Shown here piece by piece: positions 51,615-60,671 of a stretch of 64,000 nucleotides of DNA. Numbering within the stretch: the stretch's first letter is position 1; each line of letters begins with the position of its first letter. A program made the translations under genes and the position numbers. A model generated the notes under the pieces. It was given only the letters and a program-made list of their open reading frames with translations. It ran no database searches and was not told the origin of the DNA. Origin of the DNA: Acidobacteriaceae bacterium. GTDB lineage: Bacteria; Acidobacteriota; Terriglobia; Terriglobales; Acidobacteriaceae. The DNA is taken from NCBI GenBank assembly GCA_003160215.1, contig PLQW01000276.1:1-64000 (forward strand), read 5' to 3'.

Positions 51615-54600
51615 ATGATTACTGCTTCCCGTGTTAACAAAACCGTCCGAGTTACTTGTTTGTCGTGCGCATTTTTCTTGTTCTTGTCCGCGATCGCGGT
51701 CGTGGCACAAACTCCCGTCAAGTTTGACTCCTCCACTATCTCGGGCTTGTCTGCCCGCAATATTGGGTCCGCCAAGATGAGTGGGCGCATCGCCGCTGTG
51801 GACGCGATCTACGACCAGGGCCGTCTGACGGTCTTTGCCGCCTCGGCCAGCGGCGGCGTGTGGAAGTCGATTAACGGCGGCACCACCTTCAAGTCAGTGT
51901 TCGACAAGCCTGACGTGCAGTCGATTGGCGCCGTGACCATCGATCCGTCCAACCCGCAGATCGTGTGGGTGGGCAGCGGCGAGTCTTGGACGCGCAACAG
52001 CGTCTCCGTGGGCGACGGCATTTACAAATCGACGGACGGTGGCGAGAACTGGACCAATGTCGGCCTGAAAGATTCCGAGCATATCGCCCGCATCCTGGTG
52101 GACCCGAAGGATTCCAACACCGTTTACGCGTGTGCCACCGGCCACCTCTGGAATGACAACCCCGAGCGCGGCGTTTACAAGACCAGCGATGGCGCCAAGA
52201 CGTGGCGCAAAGTATTGGCTGGCCGCAATGGCTCGACCGGCTGTGGCATGTTGTCCATGAGTCCGCTCGAACCGAACACCATCTTCGCCTCGATGTGGGA
52301 TTTTCGCCGCCAGGGTTGGACCTTCCGCTCCGGCGATCCGGGCAGCGGACTTTACAAGTCCACCGACGGCGGCGAACACTGGACGGAACTCACCGACACC
52401 AATAGCAAGGGCCTTCCCGCGAAACCTTACGGCCGAATCGCGCTGGCGGTGGCGCCATCCAAGCCGCAGGTCGTCTACGCCATGATCGAATCGGCAGCCA
52501 GCGCGCTGTTCCGTTCCGATGATGGCGGCAAGACGTGGGCCAAGATGGATGCCAGCCAGTTTATGGTGTGGCGTCCGTTTTACTTCGCCAACCTCATCGT
52601 CGATCCCAAGGACGAGAACAAGATTTTCAAACCTGATCTCATTCTTTTGCTCAGCGTGAATGGCGGTCGCAGCTTCAGTCCGGTCTCCAGCGCGGCGCAC
52701 GGAGACTTTCACGCCGTTTGGATCGATCCCGCGAATACAAACATCGTGTATGCCGGCGATGACGGTGGCTTGTGGCGCAGTGAGGATGGCGGAACGCGAT
52801 GGAAGCACCAGATGAATCTGCCAGTGTCGCAGTTCTATCACGTCAGCGTGGACAATGCGGACCCGTATCACGTCTATGGCGGCCTCCAGGACAACAGCTC
52901 ATGGGTGGGCGATTCGTCGTATCCCGGCGGCGTCAGCAACTCGCGCTGGGAGAACATGTACGGCGGCGACGGCTTCTGGATGTTCGAGGACCCTGCCGAC
53001 CCGGCGTACATTTATGCCGAATCGCAGGGTGGCGCCATCGGCCGGGTGAATCGCTTTACTCATGAAGGCCGTGCCATCACGCCCTACGCCCAATATGGCG
53101 AGAAGAAACTGCGCTTCAATTGGAACACGCCCATCGCCATGAGTCCCAACGAAAAAGGCACGATCTACATGGGCGCGCAGTTCCTGTTCCGTTCGCGCGA
53201 TCACGGACAATCCTGGGAGCGCATCTCGCCCGACCTGACGACGAACGATCCCGAGAAGCAGAAGCAGGAAGAGTCTGGCGGCGTCACGGTTGACAACTCT
53301 GCCGCCGAAATGCACACCACCATCTACTCCATCAGCGAGTCACCCAAGAATGGAAACATCATCTGGGTTGGCACCGACGACGGAAATTTACAGATCACGC
53401 GCGATGGCGGAAAGACCTGGACGAACGTTGTTGGCAACGTTGGCGTGGCGAAGAACTCGTGGGTATCCACGGTCGCGGCCAGCCGCTTCGACGAAGGCAC
53501 CGCCTACGTTACCTTCGATCGCCATACCTTCGGCGACATGCAGCCGTACGTCTACAAGACCACCGACTACGGCAAGACCTGGACATCGTTGCAAGCGCAG
53601 GACAACGGGGTGCGCGGGTACGCCCACGTCATCACGGAAGACACCGTCAGCCCAAACATCCTGTTTCTAGGCACTGAATTCGGCCTGTGGATCTCCGTCG
53701 ACGGTGGCAACAAGTGGGCACAATATAAAGGTAGCGATTTCCCTGCGGTTGCGGTGCGCGACATCGTGGTGCAGCCGCGCGAGTCCGATCTGGTGCTGGC
53801 TACCCATGGCCGCGGCATCTGGATCATCGACGACATTTCGCCGTTGCGCGCCTTGACTCCCGACCTGATGCCGAAAGCCGCGGCATTCATCACCAGCCGC
53901 CCGGCCACCCAGTACATCGACGCCAATGCTTCGTGGCCCGAGGGCGACGAGACCTTCATTGGTCCCAGCCGGCCGACGGACGCGCTCATCACTTACTACC
54001 AGAAGGGCCGCCACATCTATGGCGACATGAAGATCGAAGTCTTCGATCCGCAGGGCAAGCTGCTCGACACCATAAGCGGGACCAAGCATCGCGGTCTGAA
54101 CCGCGCCACCTGGTCGATGAGACTGAAAGCTCCCAGCGTGCCTCCGGCGGCGAGCGCAGCATTTGGCGCCCTCCAGGGACCGCTTGTTCTGCCGGACACC
54201 TACACCGTGAAAATGACCAAGGGCGATGAGGTGTACACCACCGAGCTAAAGGTCGTCGAAGACCCGCGTACCACGTACACGATGGCGGAGCGCCAGGCTC
54301 AATTTGATCTGACGATGAAGCTCTACAACATGCTGGACCACATGAGCTGGGCGGTCGATTCGATCATCGGAATTCGCGACGCCGCCACCGAACGGGCGAG
54401 CAAGCTGCCGGCAAACGATCCCCTGCGCCAGCGTCTCACCCAGCTGGCCACTTCGGCGGACAAGATTCGCTCGGAGATTGTGGCTACCAAGGAAGGCGGG
54501 GCCATCACCGGCGAGGAACGGCTTCGCGAATTCCTGACCACCCTTTATGGCGACGTGAATAGCTACAACGGACCTCCGACCGCTGCGCAGGTTGAGCGCA

Positions 54601-54803
54601 CTGTAGTATTGGGCCGGGAGTTAGAGGACGTGATCAAGAAGTTCCAGAATCAACTCTCGGCACAACTGCCCGCCATTAACACCGCGCTGCAACAGAAGAA
54701 ACTGGACCCCATCCAAGTCATAAGCGAATTGGAATGGCAGAAGCAGCATCCGGAAGGATCGCAAGCTAAAGCATCGGGCATGCAAATGCGCGAGCGAGAT
54801 TGA
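51615..54803 (+). CDS. Secreted sortilin-type BNR-repeat (beta-propeller) protein
   Basis: 1062 aa with a signal peptide (SCAFFLFLSAIAVVAQ). Multiple BNR/Asp-box units, for example SASGGVWKSINGGTTF, GIYKSTDGGENW, GLYKSTDGGEHW, FRSDDGGKTW and FRSRDHGQSW, forming VPS10/sortilin-like propellers across about 40-720. Beyond 720 there is a beta-sandwich and a helical C-terminus. Annotated in related genomes as glycosyl hydrolase, but no catalytic residues are evident; carbohydrate or protein binding is likelier. Confidence 0.86.
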   Translation: MITASRVNKTVRVTCLSCAFFLFLSAIAVVAQTPVKFDSSTISGLSARNIGSAKMSGRIAAVDAIYDQGRLTVFAASASGGVWKSINGGTTFKSVFDKPDVQSIGAVTIDPSNPQIVWVGSGESWTRNSVSVGDGIYKSTDGGENWTNVGLKDSEHIARILVDPKDSNTVYACATGHLWNDNPERGVYKTSDGAKTWRKVLAGRNGSTGCGMLSMSPLEPNTIFASMWDFRRQGWTFRSGDPGSGLYKSTDGGEHWTELTDTNSKGLPAKPYGRIALAVAPSKPQVVYAMIESAASALFRSDDGGKTWAKMDASQFMVWRPFYFANLIVDPKDENKIFKPDLILLLSVNGGRSFSPVSSAAHGDFHAVWIDPANTNIVYAGDDGGLWRSEDGGTRWKHQMNLPVSQFYHVSVDNADPYHVYGGLQDNSSWVGDSSYPGGVSNSRWENMYGGDGFWMFEDPADPAYIYAESQGGAIGRVNRFTHEGRAITPYAQYGEKKLRFNWNTPIAMSPNEKGTIYMGAQFLFRSRDHGQSWERISPDLTTNDPEKQKQEESGGVTVDNSAAEMHTTIYSISESPKNGNIIWVGTDDGNLQITRDGGKTWTNVVGNVGVAKNSWVSTVAASRFDEGTAYVTFDRHTFGDMQPYVYKTTDYGKTWTSLQAQDNGVRGYAHVITEDTVSPNILFLGTEFGLWISVDGGNKWAQYKGSDFPAVAVRDIVVQPRESDLVLATHGRGIWIIDDISPLRALTPDLMPKAAAFITSRPATQYIDANASWPEGDETFIGPSRPTDALITYYQKGRHIYGDMKIEVFDPQGKLLDTISGTKHRGLNRATWSMRLKAPSVPPAASAAFGALQGPLVLPDTYTVKMTKGDEVYTTELKVVEDPRTTYTMAERQAQFDLTMKLYNMLDHMSWAVDSIIGIRDAATERASKLPANDPLRQRLTQLATSADKIRSEIVATKEGGAITGEERLREFLTTLYGDVNSYNGPPTAAQVERTVVLGRELEDVIKKFQNQLSAQLPAINTALQQKKLDPIQVISELEWQKQHPEGSQAKASGMQMRERD

Positions 54804-54863
54804 ACTGACAAGTGGCGTTTTTCGAAAAAAAGAGCTACTGGGAGAGCGGCCCTGCTTGCCGGT

Positions 54864-55106
54864 TCATCGAGCACTCGATCTGCTGTCGAGCTCTAGCATT
54901 CGGCCCGTCAGAGCCGGATTGGCTTGCTCCTGCAGCTCCCTGACTAACCGCGACATGCAGCCGTGCAAAATGCACCCCGCCAGCGCCTCACCATTCATGG
55001 GCTTCGGGGGCGCCAGCGCTCCCCCGCGCATTCTCGGCTGCAGGTAGTGAAAGGCGCGGAACAACGTCTCGGTGGCCCGGTAAAGCTTTCGTTTGTCAGT
55101 CATCAT
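54864..55106 (-). CDS. Putative small protein of unknown function
   Basis: 80 aa from ATG 55106: MTDKRKLYRATETLFRAFHY, then LVRELQEQANPALTGRMLEL. A Shine-Dalgarno-like AAGGATG lies 9 nt upstream. No signal peptide or family recognised; helical with two Cys in LAGCILHGCMSRL. An operator-like repeat (55311-55332), identical over 31 bp to the one before the sedolisin and kinase genes, lies about 205 nt upstream, supporting a real transcription unit. Confidence 0.45.
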   Translation of the reverse strand: MMTDKRKLYRATETLFRAFHYLQPRMRGGALAPPKPMNGEALAGCILHGCMSRLVRELQEQANPALTGRMLELDSRSSAR

Positions 55107-55298
55107 TGGAATCATCCTTTCGTCTGGTCGTGACTTTGCTTCGCTCGTCGCCGGTTGTAGGTTTGGGACATTGCCTCGCACCCGGAGGCGGGATGGTTCG
55201 CCCGCCCCCAAATGCGTCCACGACTGAGAGCAGGGCGGCCAGTTGTGCTTCTTTTCCCGCTCTCGTGAACGCACAATGCGCCGGTTCGTCTGCGCTAT

Positions 55299-55332
55299 CA
55301 ATGCACCAGCGGTGATTTGTGGGTGATCTGGA
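55299..55332. promoter_or_regulatory. Candidate operator, two 11-bp direct repeats
   Basis: GGTGATTTGTG (55311-55321) and GGTGATCTGGA (55322-55332) are adjacent 11-bp repeats. The 31 bp 55299-55329 are identical to 57151-57181. It lies upstream of the small minus-strand gene that starts at 55106. Confidence 0.5.
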
Positions 55333-55471
55333 TAACCGACTGATTCCAAAGCTCTTGGAGCAGGTCAATTAGCCTGGAGTATCTAAAGATCTGGGTGGTC
55401 AGCGTCGGTAGAGGTCGGGGACGATGGCGGTTGTAGGTTCGGTGGTGACCGAACTCGACGGCGTGGCACAG

Positions 55472-55507
55472 AAAAATTGAAGAGGCCCTGTCATCCAGAA
55501 CCTCTTC
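55472..55507 (-). terminator. Rho-independent terminator for the sedolisin gene
   Basis: On the minus strand GAAGAGG (55507-55501) pairs with CCTCTTC (55485-55479) and is followed by AATTTTT (55478-55472). It lies 34 nt after the stop of the sedolisin gene. Confidence 0.7.
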
Positions 55508-55540
55508 GCAGCCGACCGTCGAACAGCGATGACCGAAAGC

Positions 55541-56998
55541 TTACTTTCCGAGCAAGTCGCGCGGGGTGCCCACGCCCGTGCAGTAGTCCCAGTTCGCGAC
55601 CGCGGAGCTGCCGTTCGAACCGGTCTTAACATCGTAGAAGTTCGTAGGGTAGGCCGTAGCTGTCGCGAGTTGGGAATACAACAAGTTGTTTTCGAAGTTG
55701 CTGAAATAGTCATCGCCGATGGGAGTCAGGAAGACCGATCCCAGCTTGTTGCCTGCCCGGTTGACGATACTCGCCAACGCCGGGGACGAAACGCTGGTGC
55801 CTCCAACAACAGTCCAGCCCCCTGCGCCGTATGAGCTGTAGACATACACGCCGGACGCAGGATCGGCGTCAAAGGACAGGTCAGGATTGAGTCGGTTGGA
55901 CTGTCCAAAGATGGGATACTGATAGTTAGCCCACGGTCCCATATTGCCCCCGGTCCAGGATGTGGCGTACGTCTCAAAGGCACTTGTGCCGCCGCCGGAG
56001 CCGCCCCAACAGGACTCGGAAGTGACCTTATGGGTGACAGAGTCGCGCAACACGGAGGTACCGCCTGCGGCAACCACCCAAGGATTGGTGGCGGGATATC
56101 CCACACCGAAACCGCTATCGCCAGAAGAAGCAAAGGCGAGGATATGGGTGTTCCATCCAGTTAATCCGTTATAGGCGAAGTCCGCGAAGAACGAATCACC
56201 GGCAATCTGGCCCGAGAACTCCGGCCATTGCCAGCTGTTGGAAACCTGCCCGCCGGCGGGGTAGTGAGCGACGATGTAGTTGAAGGCTACTTGCTCTGCC
56301 CAAACAAGATCGTTCAAATTTTGCGTGCAGGCTTCGACTAGGAGGATTTGGGCCCTGGGAGCGAAGACGTGCGCCCACTCGATGTCCAGGGACGACTCCA
56401 CCGCCCAGCCGCGAAGTCCTGGTGGGGGTAGGGGCGGGGGGCCCGTGGGGCAGCCAGTGGGGGGGCCGGTGGCGTAGACCTTAGTGGCGGTCATTGGCTG
56501 CAGACCCCAATAGCTGTCAAAAGCATTCAGGTCGGAGTTCGCTGTTGGGTTATCGTAAGCCTCTATTACGGCGATTGCGCCATAACCTGCAAGGCTGGGA
56601 CCGCCCGACCCCGAAGCATAGTTGGGTATGCATCCCGAGCTACGCGGTTGTGGGCTGCTCACGTAAAGGCAGCCCAGCGACTGGGGGGTCTCGGCCATTT
56701 GTACCGTACTCAAAGGGCCAGGAACCTCCAAAGCAGCAGGGGAGTCTAGCCGCACAGGATTGCTACCGTCGAGACTGTACATCACGAGAGTTGTGTGGGC
56801 ATGACCCTCGGGCTGCTCCTTGCTACTTTCCGGGATGTAGACGTGCCCGCTTTGTGGTGTGGGCAGGCTGTCTTGAGCCGGCAGTGAAACCTTACCCGTG
56901 TTACCCGTGTTGTCGGTTGCAGAAGATGGAACCACCGCCAGGGTGAGGGAGAGGATTAGCGGCAGTGACAATGATGCGAATCGAGTTTGCGTTTTCAT
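55541..56998 (-). CDS. Sedolisin (peptidase family S53)-like secreted protease
   Basis: 485 aa with a signal peptide (SLPLILSLTLAVVPSSA) and a perfect Shine-Dalgarno AAGGAGGT. Sedolisin active-site elements: Glu and Asp in VESSLDIEWAH, the oxyanion Asp in ASSGDSGFG, and the Ser in GGTSVSSPALAS. The calcium-site tail near NWDYCTGVGTP is present. The N-terminal propeptide region is shorter than in pro-kumamolisins. A secreted acid-type serine carboxyl peptidase. It is divergent from the kinase gene, with an 11-bp repeat operator between. Confidence 0.87.
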   Translation of the reverse strand: MKTQTRFASLSLPLILSLTLAVVPSSATDNTGNTGKVSLPAQDSLPTPQSGHVYIPESSKEQPEGHAHTTLVMYSLDGSNPVRLDSPAALEVPGPLSTVQMAETPQSLGCLYVSSPQPRSSGCIPNYASGSGGPSLAGYGAIAVIEAYDNPTANSDLNAFDSYWGLQPMTATKVYATGPPTGCPTGPPPLPPPGLRGWAVESSLDIEWAHVFAPRAQILLVEACTQNLNDLVWAEQVAFNYIVAHYPAGGQVSNSWQWPEFSGQIAGDSFFADFAYNGLTGWNTHILAFASSGDSGFGVGYPATNPWVVAAGGTSVLRDSVTHKVTSESCWGGSGGGTSAFETYATSWTGGNMGPWANYQYPIFGQSNRLNPDLSFDADPASGVYVYSSYGAGGWTVVGGTSVSSPALASIVNRAGNKLGSVFLTPIGDDYFSNFENNLLYSQLATATAYPTNFYDVKTGSNGSSAVANWDYCTGVGTPRDLLGK

Positions 56999-57150
56999 AG
57001 TGACCTCCTTGTGGTCATAGGGTTGTGGCGAAGATCTGAGCTGAGGTCGTCGTCGATTGTGCTGCGGTCAAAGTCGGTCACCGCCTAGGAACCGAATTCG
57101 CTAATCCGGTTCAAATTCGTGCCGAGTGTGCGTTAATTGGCTTGCGAAGA

Positions 57151-57215
57151 CAATGCACCAGCGGTGATTTGTGGGTGATCTAACGGTGATCTGGGTAATC
57201 GACTCATTCCAGAGC
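57151..57215. promoter_or_regulatory. Operator-like tandem 11-bp repeats between sedolisin and kinase genes
   Basis: Three perfectly phased 11-mers: GGTGATTTGTG (57163-57173), GGTGATCTAAC (57174-57184), GGTGATCTGGG (57185-57195), followed by TAATCGACTCA. Eleven-bp direct repeats are the usual binding layout of OmpR/PhoB-type winged helices, and the next gene encodes exactly such a domain. The copy at 55311-55332 has one repeat unit less. Confidence 0.58.
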
Positions 57216-57341
57216 CGCTTAACTTGACGCTCGGCTTGGATTTCCGGGGCTGACGCGGTTGAATTTCGTGGGGAGGCTGCAAACTTCGCTTGGAACTGAG
57301 GGTGGAGCGGTGTACACTTTGCCCCACATCTCTCCCAACGG

Positions 57342-60300
57342 ATGAAGAACACGCTGCCACTTCGCGTTCGCTTCGGTGTCTTCGAACTCGATCTGAAGTC
57401 TGGAGAACTGCACAAGTCCGGCCAACGGGTTGTACTGCAGGAACAACCCCTCCAAATCCTGCGAATCCTCGTCGAGCACGCTGGCGCAATAGCGACTCGC
57501 GAAGAAATCCAGCAGCAGCTTTGGCCCAATGACACCGTGGTGGAGTTTGACCACAGCATCAACGCAGCTATTAAGAAGCTTCGCGTCGCGCTCGGCGACT
57601 CGGCTGACAATCCCAAATATATCGAGACCGTCGCCCGCCGCGGCTACCGGCTGATGGTGCGGGTGGAGCGGGTGGATTCCACTGCTGGCGATATGTCGGG
57701 AACCGGTGTCGTGTCGAGCAGCCACGATGGGACTGGGGTGCAGCTACAGCTCGAGCCGGCCGGCCTTACCGGCAAGACGGTCTCGCATTATCGCGTGTTG
57801 GAGGTCGTGGGCGGCGGCGGCATGGGAGTGGTGTACAAGGCAGAAGATTTGAAGCTGGGCCGCGCCGTGGCGCTGAAGTTTCTGCCCGAAGAGGTAGGCA
57901 ACGATCCGCGGGCGCTGGAACGGTTCGAGCGGGAGGCTCGCGCGGCTTCGTCCCTAGACCATCCCAACATTTGTTCCATTTACGAATTCGGAGAGCACGA
58001 AGGCCGGCCCTTCATCGTGATGCAGTTGCTGCAAGGGCAAACCTTGAGGGACTGCCTGGCCTCAGGCGCGTTGAAGGGCACTGCTTCGGGGGCGCAGGTT
58101 GCCCTCGACCGGTTACTGGATATCGCGATTCAAATTGCCGACGGTCTGGAGGCTGCGCATGAACAAGGCATCGTTCACCGTGACATCAAGCCAGCCAACG
58201 TTTTCATCACCACCAAGGGCGTAGCCAAGATTCTGGATTTCGGGTTGGCGAAGCTGCCCCTTCAGCCGAGCGCAGTACAAGCGATACCGGCCGAAATCGG
58301 TGGCAAGCAAGCATTGAACCCTAGCCGTCCCGTTAGGGCCGCTGGTACTGCAGCGTACATGTCACCGGAACAAGTGCGCGGGCAGCAGTTGGACGCGCGC
58401 ACCGACCTGTTTTCCTTTGGCCTGATTCTGTATGAAATGGCGACCGGGCGGCGGCCATTCACAGGCGACAGCGCGGCGGCGTTGCATGACGCCATTTTGA
58501 ATCGTGCGCCGACGCCTCCAGCCGAGCTCAATCCCGAACTGCCTACTGAGCTGCAAGACGTTATCCAGAAGTGCCTGGAGAAGGACCGCAACCTGCGCTA
58601 CCAGACGGCTGCGGAGATCCGCTCCGCCTTGGAGAAGGTCAAGCGTCGCAGGGAGCATCCCGTGCTCAGCCGGTGGAAGCTGCTGGCGACGGCCGCAGTC
58701 CTTGTAGTTGCGCTGGTTGCCGCAGGACTTTACTGGCGCGCACGGAAGGCCACCACCCTGACAGAGAAAGACACTATCGTTCTCGCCGACTTCGTCAACA
58801 CCACGGGCGATTCGGTGTTTGACGACAGCCTGAAGCAGGCGCTGGCCACCGACCTGGGGCAGTCACCGTTTCTGACCGTACTCTCCGATCGCAAGGTGAT
58901 CGAAACCCTGAAGCTGATGAACCGTTCCCCGGACGATCGAGTCACAAAAAAGGTCGCGGAAGAAGTCTGCCTACGAAACAACAGCAAGGTGCTGTTGGAA
59001 GGCTCGATCGCTCCCATTGGAGATCACTACCTGATTACGCTGAAGGCGATGAATTGCCAGACGGGGGACACGATCGCGAGTGCGGACGCAGAGGCTGAGA
59101 ACCGCAACCAAGTTGTGAAGATGCTCGGCGAATCAAGCAGCCAGTTGCGCAAGAAGCTGGGCGAGTCGCGGCCCTCGGTAGAAAAGTACAGCGCTCCGCT
59201 GGACGAGGCGACAACCTCATCGCTGGAAGCACTGGAGGCCTTTACCCAAGCTCAAAAGATTGAGATGCAGGGCGGGAAGGCCTTTCCGCTGCTTAAGCAT
59301 GCGCTAGAGCTGGATCCGAACTTTGCTCTCGCCTACGACGCCCTAGGGTTGGCTTACTACAATCTCGGCGCGACCGCCTTGGCGATCGAGAATTTTAGTA
59401 GGGCGTATGAACTGCGCGAGCGGGTGAGCCGCCTGGAGCGCTTGCGAATCGAGGGCCATTATTACGGGTTTGTGACCGGCCAGAAAGAAAAGGCCATTGA
59501 GACCTATTTGGAGTGGGTCCAGACGTACCCGGACGATCCTAAACCTCACGGCACTCTAGGCTTCATCTACACCGTGTTAGGCCGCTATGAGAAAGCGGCG
59601 AGCGAAATGCAAGAACGAATTCGCTTGTCGTCTGATCCCTCCGATTACAACCTAGTGGGGGTTTACGGTTGTCTGAATCGGCTGGATGACGCCCAAGCTC
59701 TTCTCGACCAAGCCCGGCAGCAAGATGATGGTCCCTCCTTGCGCGAGACAAGGTACTCGCTGGCCTTTCTTCGGGGTGATAATGCGACCATGCAGGAACA
59801 GTTGATGTGGGCCGTGGGCAAGCCGGAGGCTGAGGCTTGGATGCTATCGGCCCAGTCCGACACCGAGGCCTACCATGGTCGCCTCGCCCAGGCCCGCCAG
59901 CTTTCTGAGAGAGCGGTGCAATCGGCAAGGCACGCCGAGGTTCCGGAAACGGCAGCGGGATGGAGGGCTAACGAAGCCTTGCGGGAAGCCGAGATTGGCA
60001 ATGCCGCCTGGGCTCGGCAGCGCGCGGAAGAGGCGCTGGCCCTGAGCACCGGGCCTGATGTGGAGGTGAATGCGGCACTTGCCTTAGCAAGCGCAGGAGA
60101 CGCAGCGCCAGCCCGAAAGCTGGTCGACAAGCTCAACCGTGAGTTCCCTCTCGACACTATGATCCAGAACTACTCCATCCCAAGCATCCGAGCGGCCATC
60201 GAACTGGAGAAGAATAATCCGGTAAAGGCAATTGAGCTGTTAAATGCGACGATGCAGTATGAGCTGGGCAGCACCACTAAAATCGTCGCGTTCTATGGGT

Positions 60301-60581
60301 ATCTGTACCCCGTGTACATTCGCGGGCTGGCATATCTGAAAGCGGGCCAAGGACAGCAGGCGGCTGCCGAGTTCCAGAAGATGCTCGACCACCGGGGAAT
60401 CGTGGGAAATTTCGTGCTGGGGGCTCTTGCGCATTTGCAACTCGGACGGGCGCAGGCGATGATGGGCGACAAGGAAGCCGCCCGCAAGTCATATCAGGAT
60501 TTCTTTGCGCTCTGGAAAGACGCCGACCCCGACATCCCCATCCTCCATGCCGCCAAAGCGGAGTATGCAAAGCTGATCTAG
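57342..60581 (+). CDS. Membrane Ser/Thr kinase with N-terminal winged-helix DNA-binding domain and C-terminal TPRs
   Basis: 1079 aa. Residues about 8-105: OmpR/PhoB-type winged helix (FGVFELDLKSGELHKSGQRV, then FDHSINAAIKKLRVALGDSA, RRGYRLMVR). About 148-435: Hanks-type kinase with P-loop VGGGGMGVVYKAE, HRDIKPAN (His279, Asp281) and DFGLAKL, APE-type region AAYMSPEQVRG. One TM helix at 447-465. Then a TolB-N-like domain (DTIVLADFVNTTGDSVFDDS) and helical TPRs to the C-terminus. A membrane-tethered kinase that can bind DNA; probably regulates itself and the divergent sedolisin gene. Confidence 0.9.
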   Translation: MKNTLPLRVRFGVFELDLKSGELHKSGQRVVLQEQPLQILRILVEHAGAIATREEIQQQLWPNDTVVEFDHSINAAIKKLRVALGDSADNPKYIETVARRGYRLMVRVERVDSTAGDMSGTGVVSSSHDGTGVQLQLEPAGLTGKTVSHYRVLEVVGGGGMGVVYKAEDLKLGRAVALKFLPEEVGNDPRALERFEREARAASSLDHPNICSIYEFGEHEGRPFIVMQLLQGQTLRDCLASGALKGTASGAQVALDRLLDIAIQIADGLEAAHEQGIVHRDIKPANVFITTKGVAKILDFGLAKLPLQPSAVQAIPAEIGGKQALNPSRPVRAAGTAAYMSPEQVRGQQLDARTDLFSFGLILYEMATGRRPFTGDSAAALHDAILNRAPTPPAELNPELPTELQDVIQKCLEKDRNLRYQTAAEIRSALEKVKRRREHPVLSRWKLLATAAVLVVALVAAGLYWRARKATTLTEKDTIVLADFVNTTGDSVFDDSLKQALATDLGQSPFLTVLSDRKVIETLKLMNRSPDDRVTKKVAEEVCLRNNSKVLLEGSIAPIGDHYLITLKAMNCQTGDTIASADAEAENRNQVVKMLGESSSQLRKKLGESRPSVEKYSAPLDEATTSSLEALEAFTQAQKIEMQGGKAFPLLKHALELDPNFALAYDALGLAYYNLGATALAIENFSRAYELRERVSRLERLRIEGHYYGFVTGQKEKAIETYLEWVQTYPDDPKPHGTLGFIYTVLGRYEKAASEMQERIRLSSDPSDYNLVGVYGCLNRLDDAQALLDQARQQDDGPSLRETRYSLAFLRGDNATMQEQLMWAVGKPEAEAWMLSAQSDTEAYHGRLAQARQLSERAVQSARHAEVPETAAGWRANEALREAEIGNAAWARQRAEEALALSTGPDVEVNAALALASAGDAAPARKLVDKLNREFPLDTMIQNYSIPSIRAAIELEKNNPVKAIELLNATMQYELGSTTKIVAFYGYLYPVYIRGLAYLKAGQGQQAAAEFQKMLDHRGIVGNFVLGALAHLQLGRAQAMMGDKEAARKSYQDFFALWKDADPDIPILHAAKAEYAKLI

Positions 60582-60658
60582 CCTTCCTCTGGCTTTCGAT
60601 TTTCGCTGGCTTTTCAGCAGCCGGTTGCAGCCGCCTCCCACAACTCCGGCTCTTCGCC

Positions 60659-60664
60659 TACAAT
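60659..60664 (+). promoter_or_regulatory. -10-like box next to a start codon
   Basis: TACAAT ends 7 nt before the ATG at 60672. No Shine-Dalgarno sequence lies between (the gap is ATCCCCC). Member of the probable leaderless set. Confidence 0.5.
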
Positions 60665-60671
60665 ATCCCCC

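Noticed and set aside
55299-57181. 31-bp direct repeats as ends of an integrated element containing the sedolisin gene
   Set aside because: No recombinase inside, each copy lies in a promoter region, and the 11-bp internal periodicity fits an operator better.
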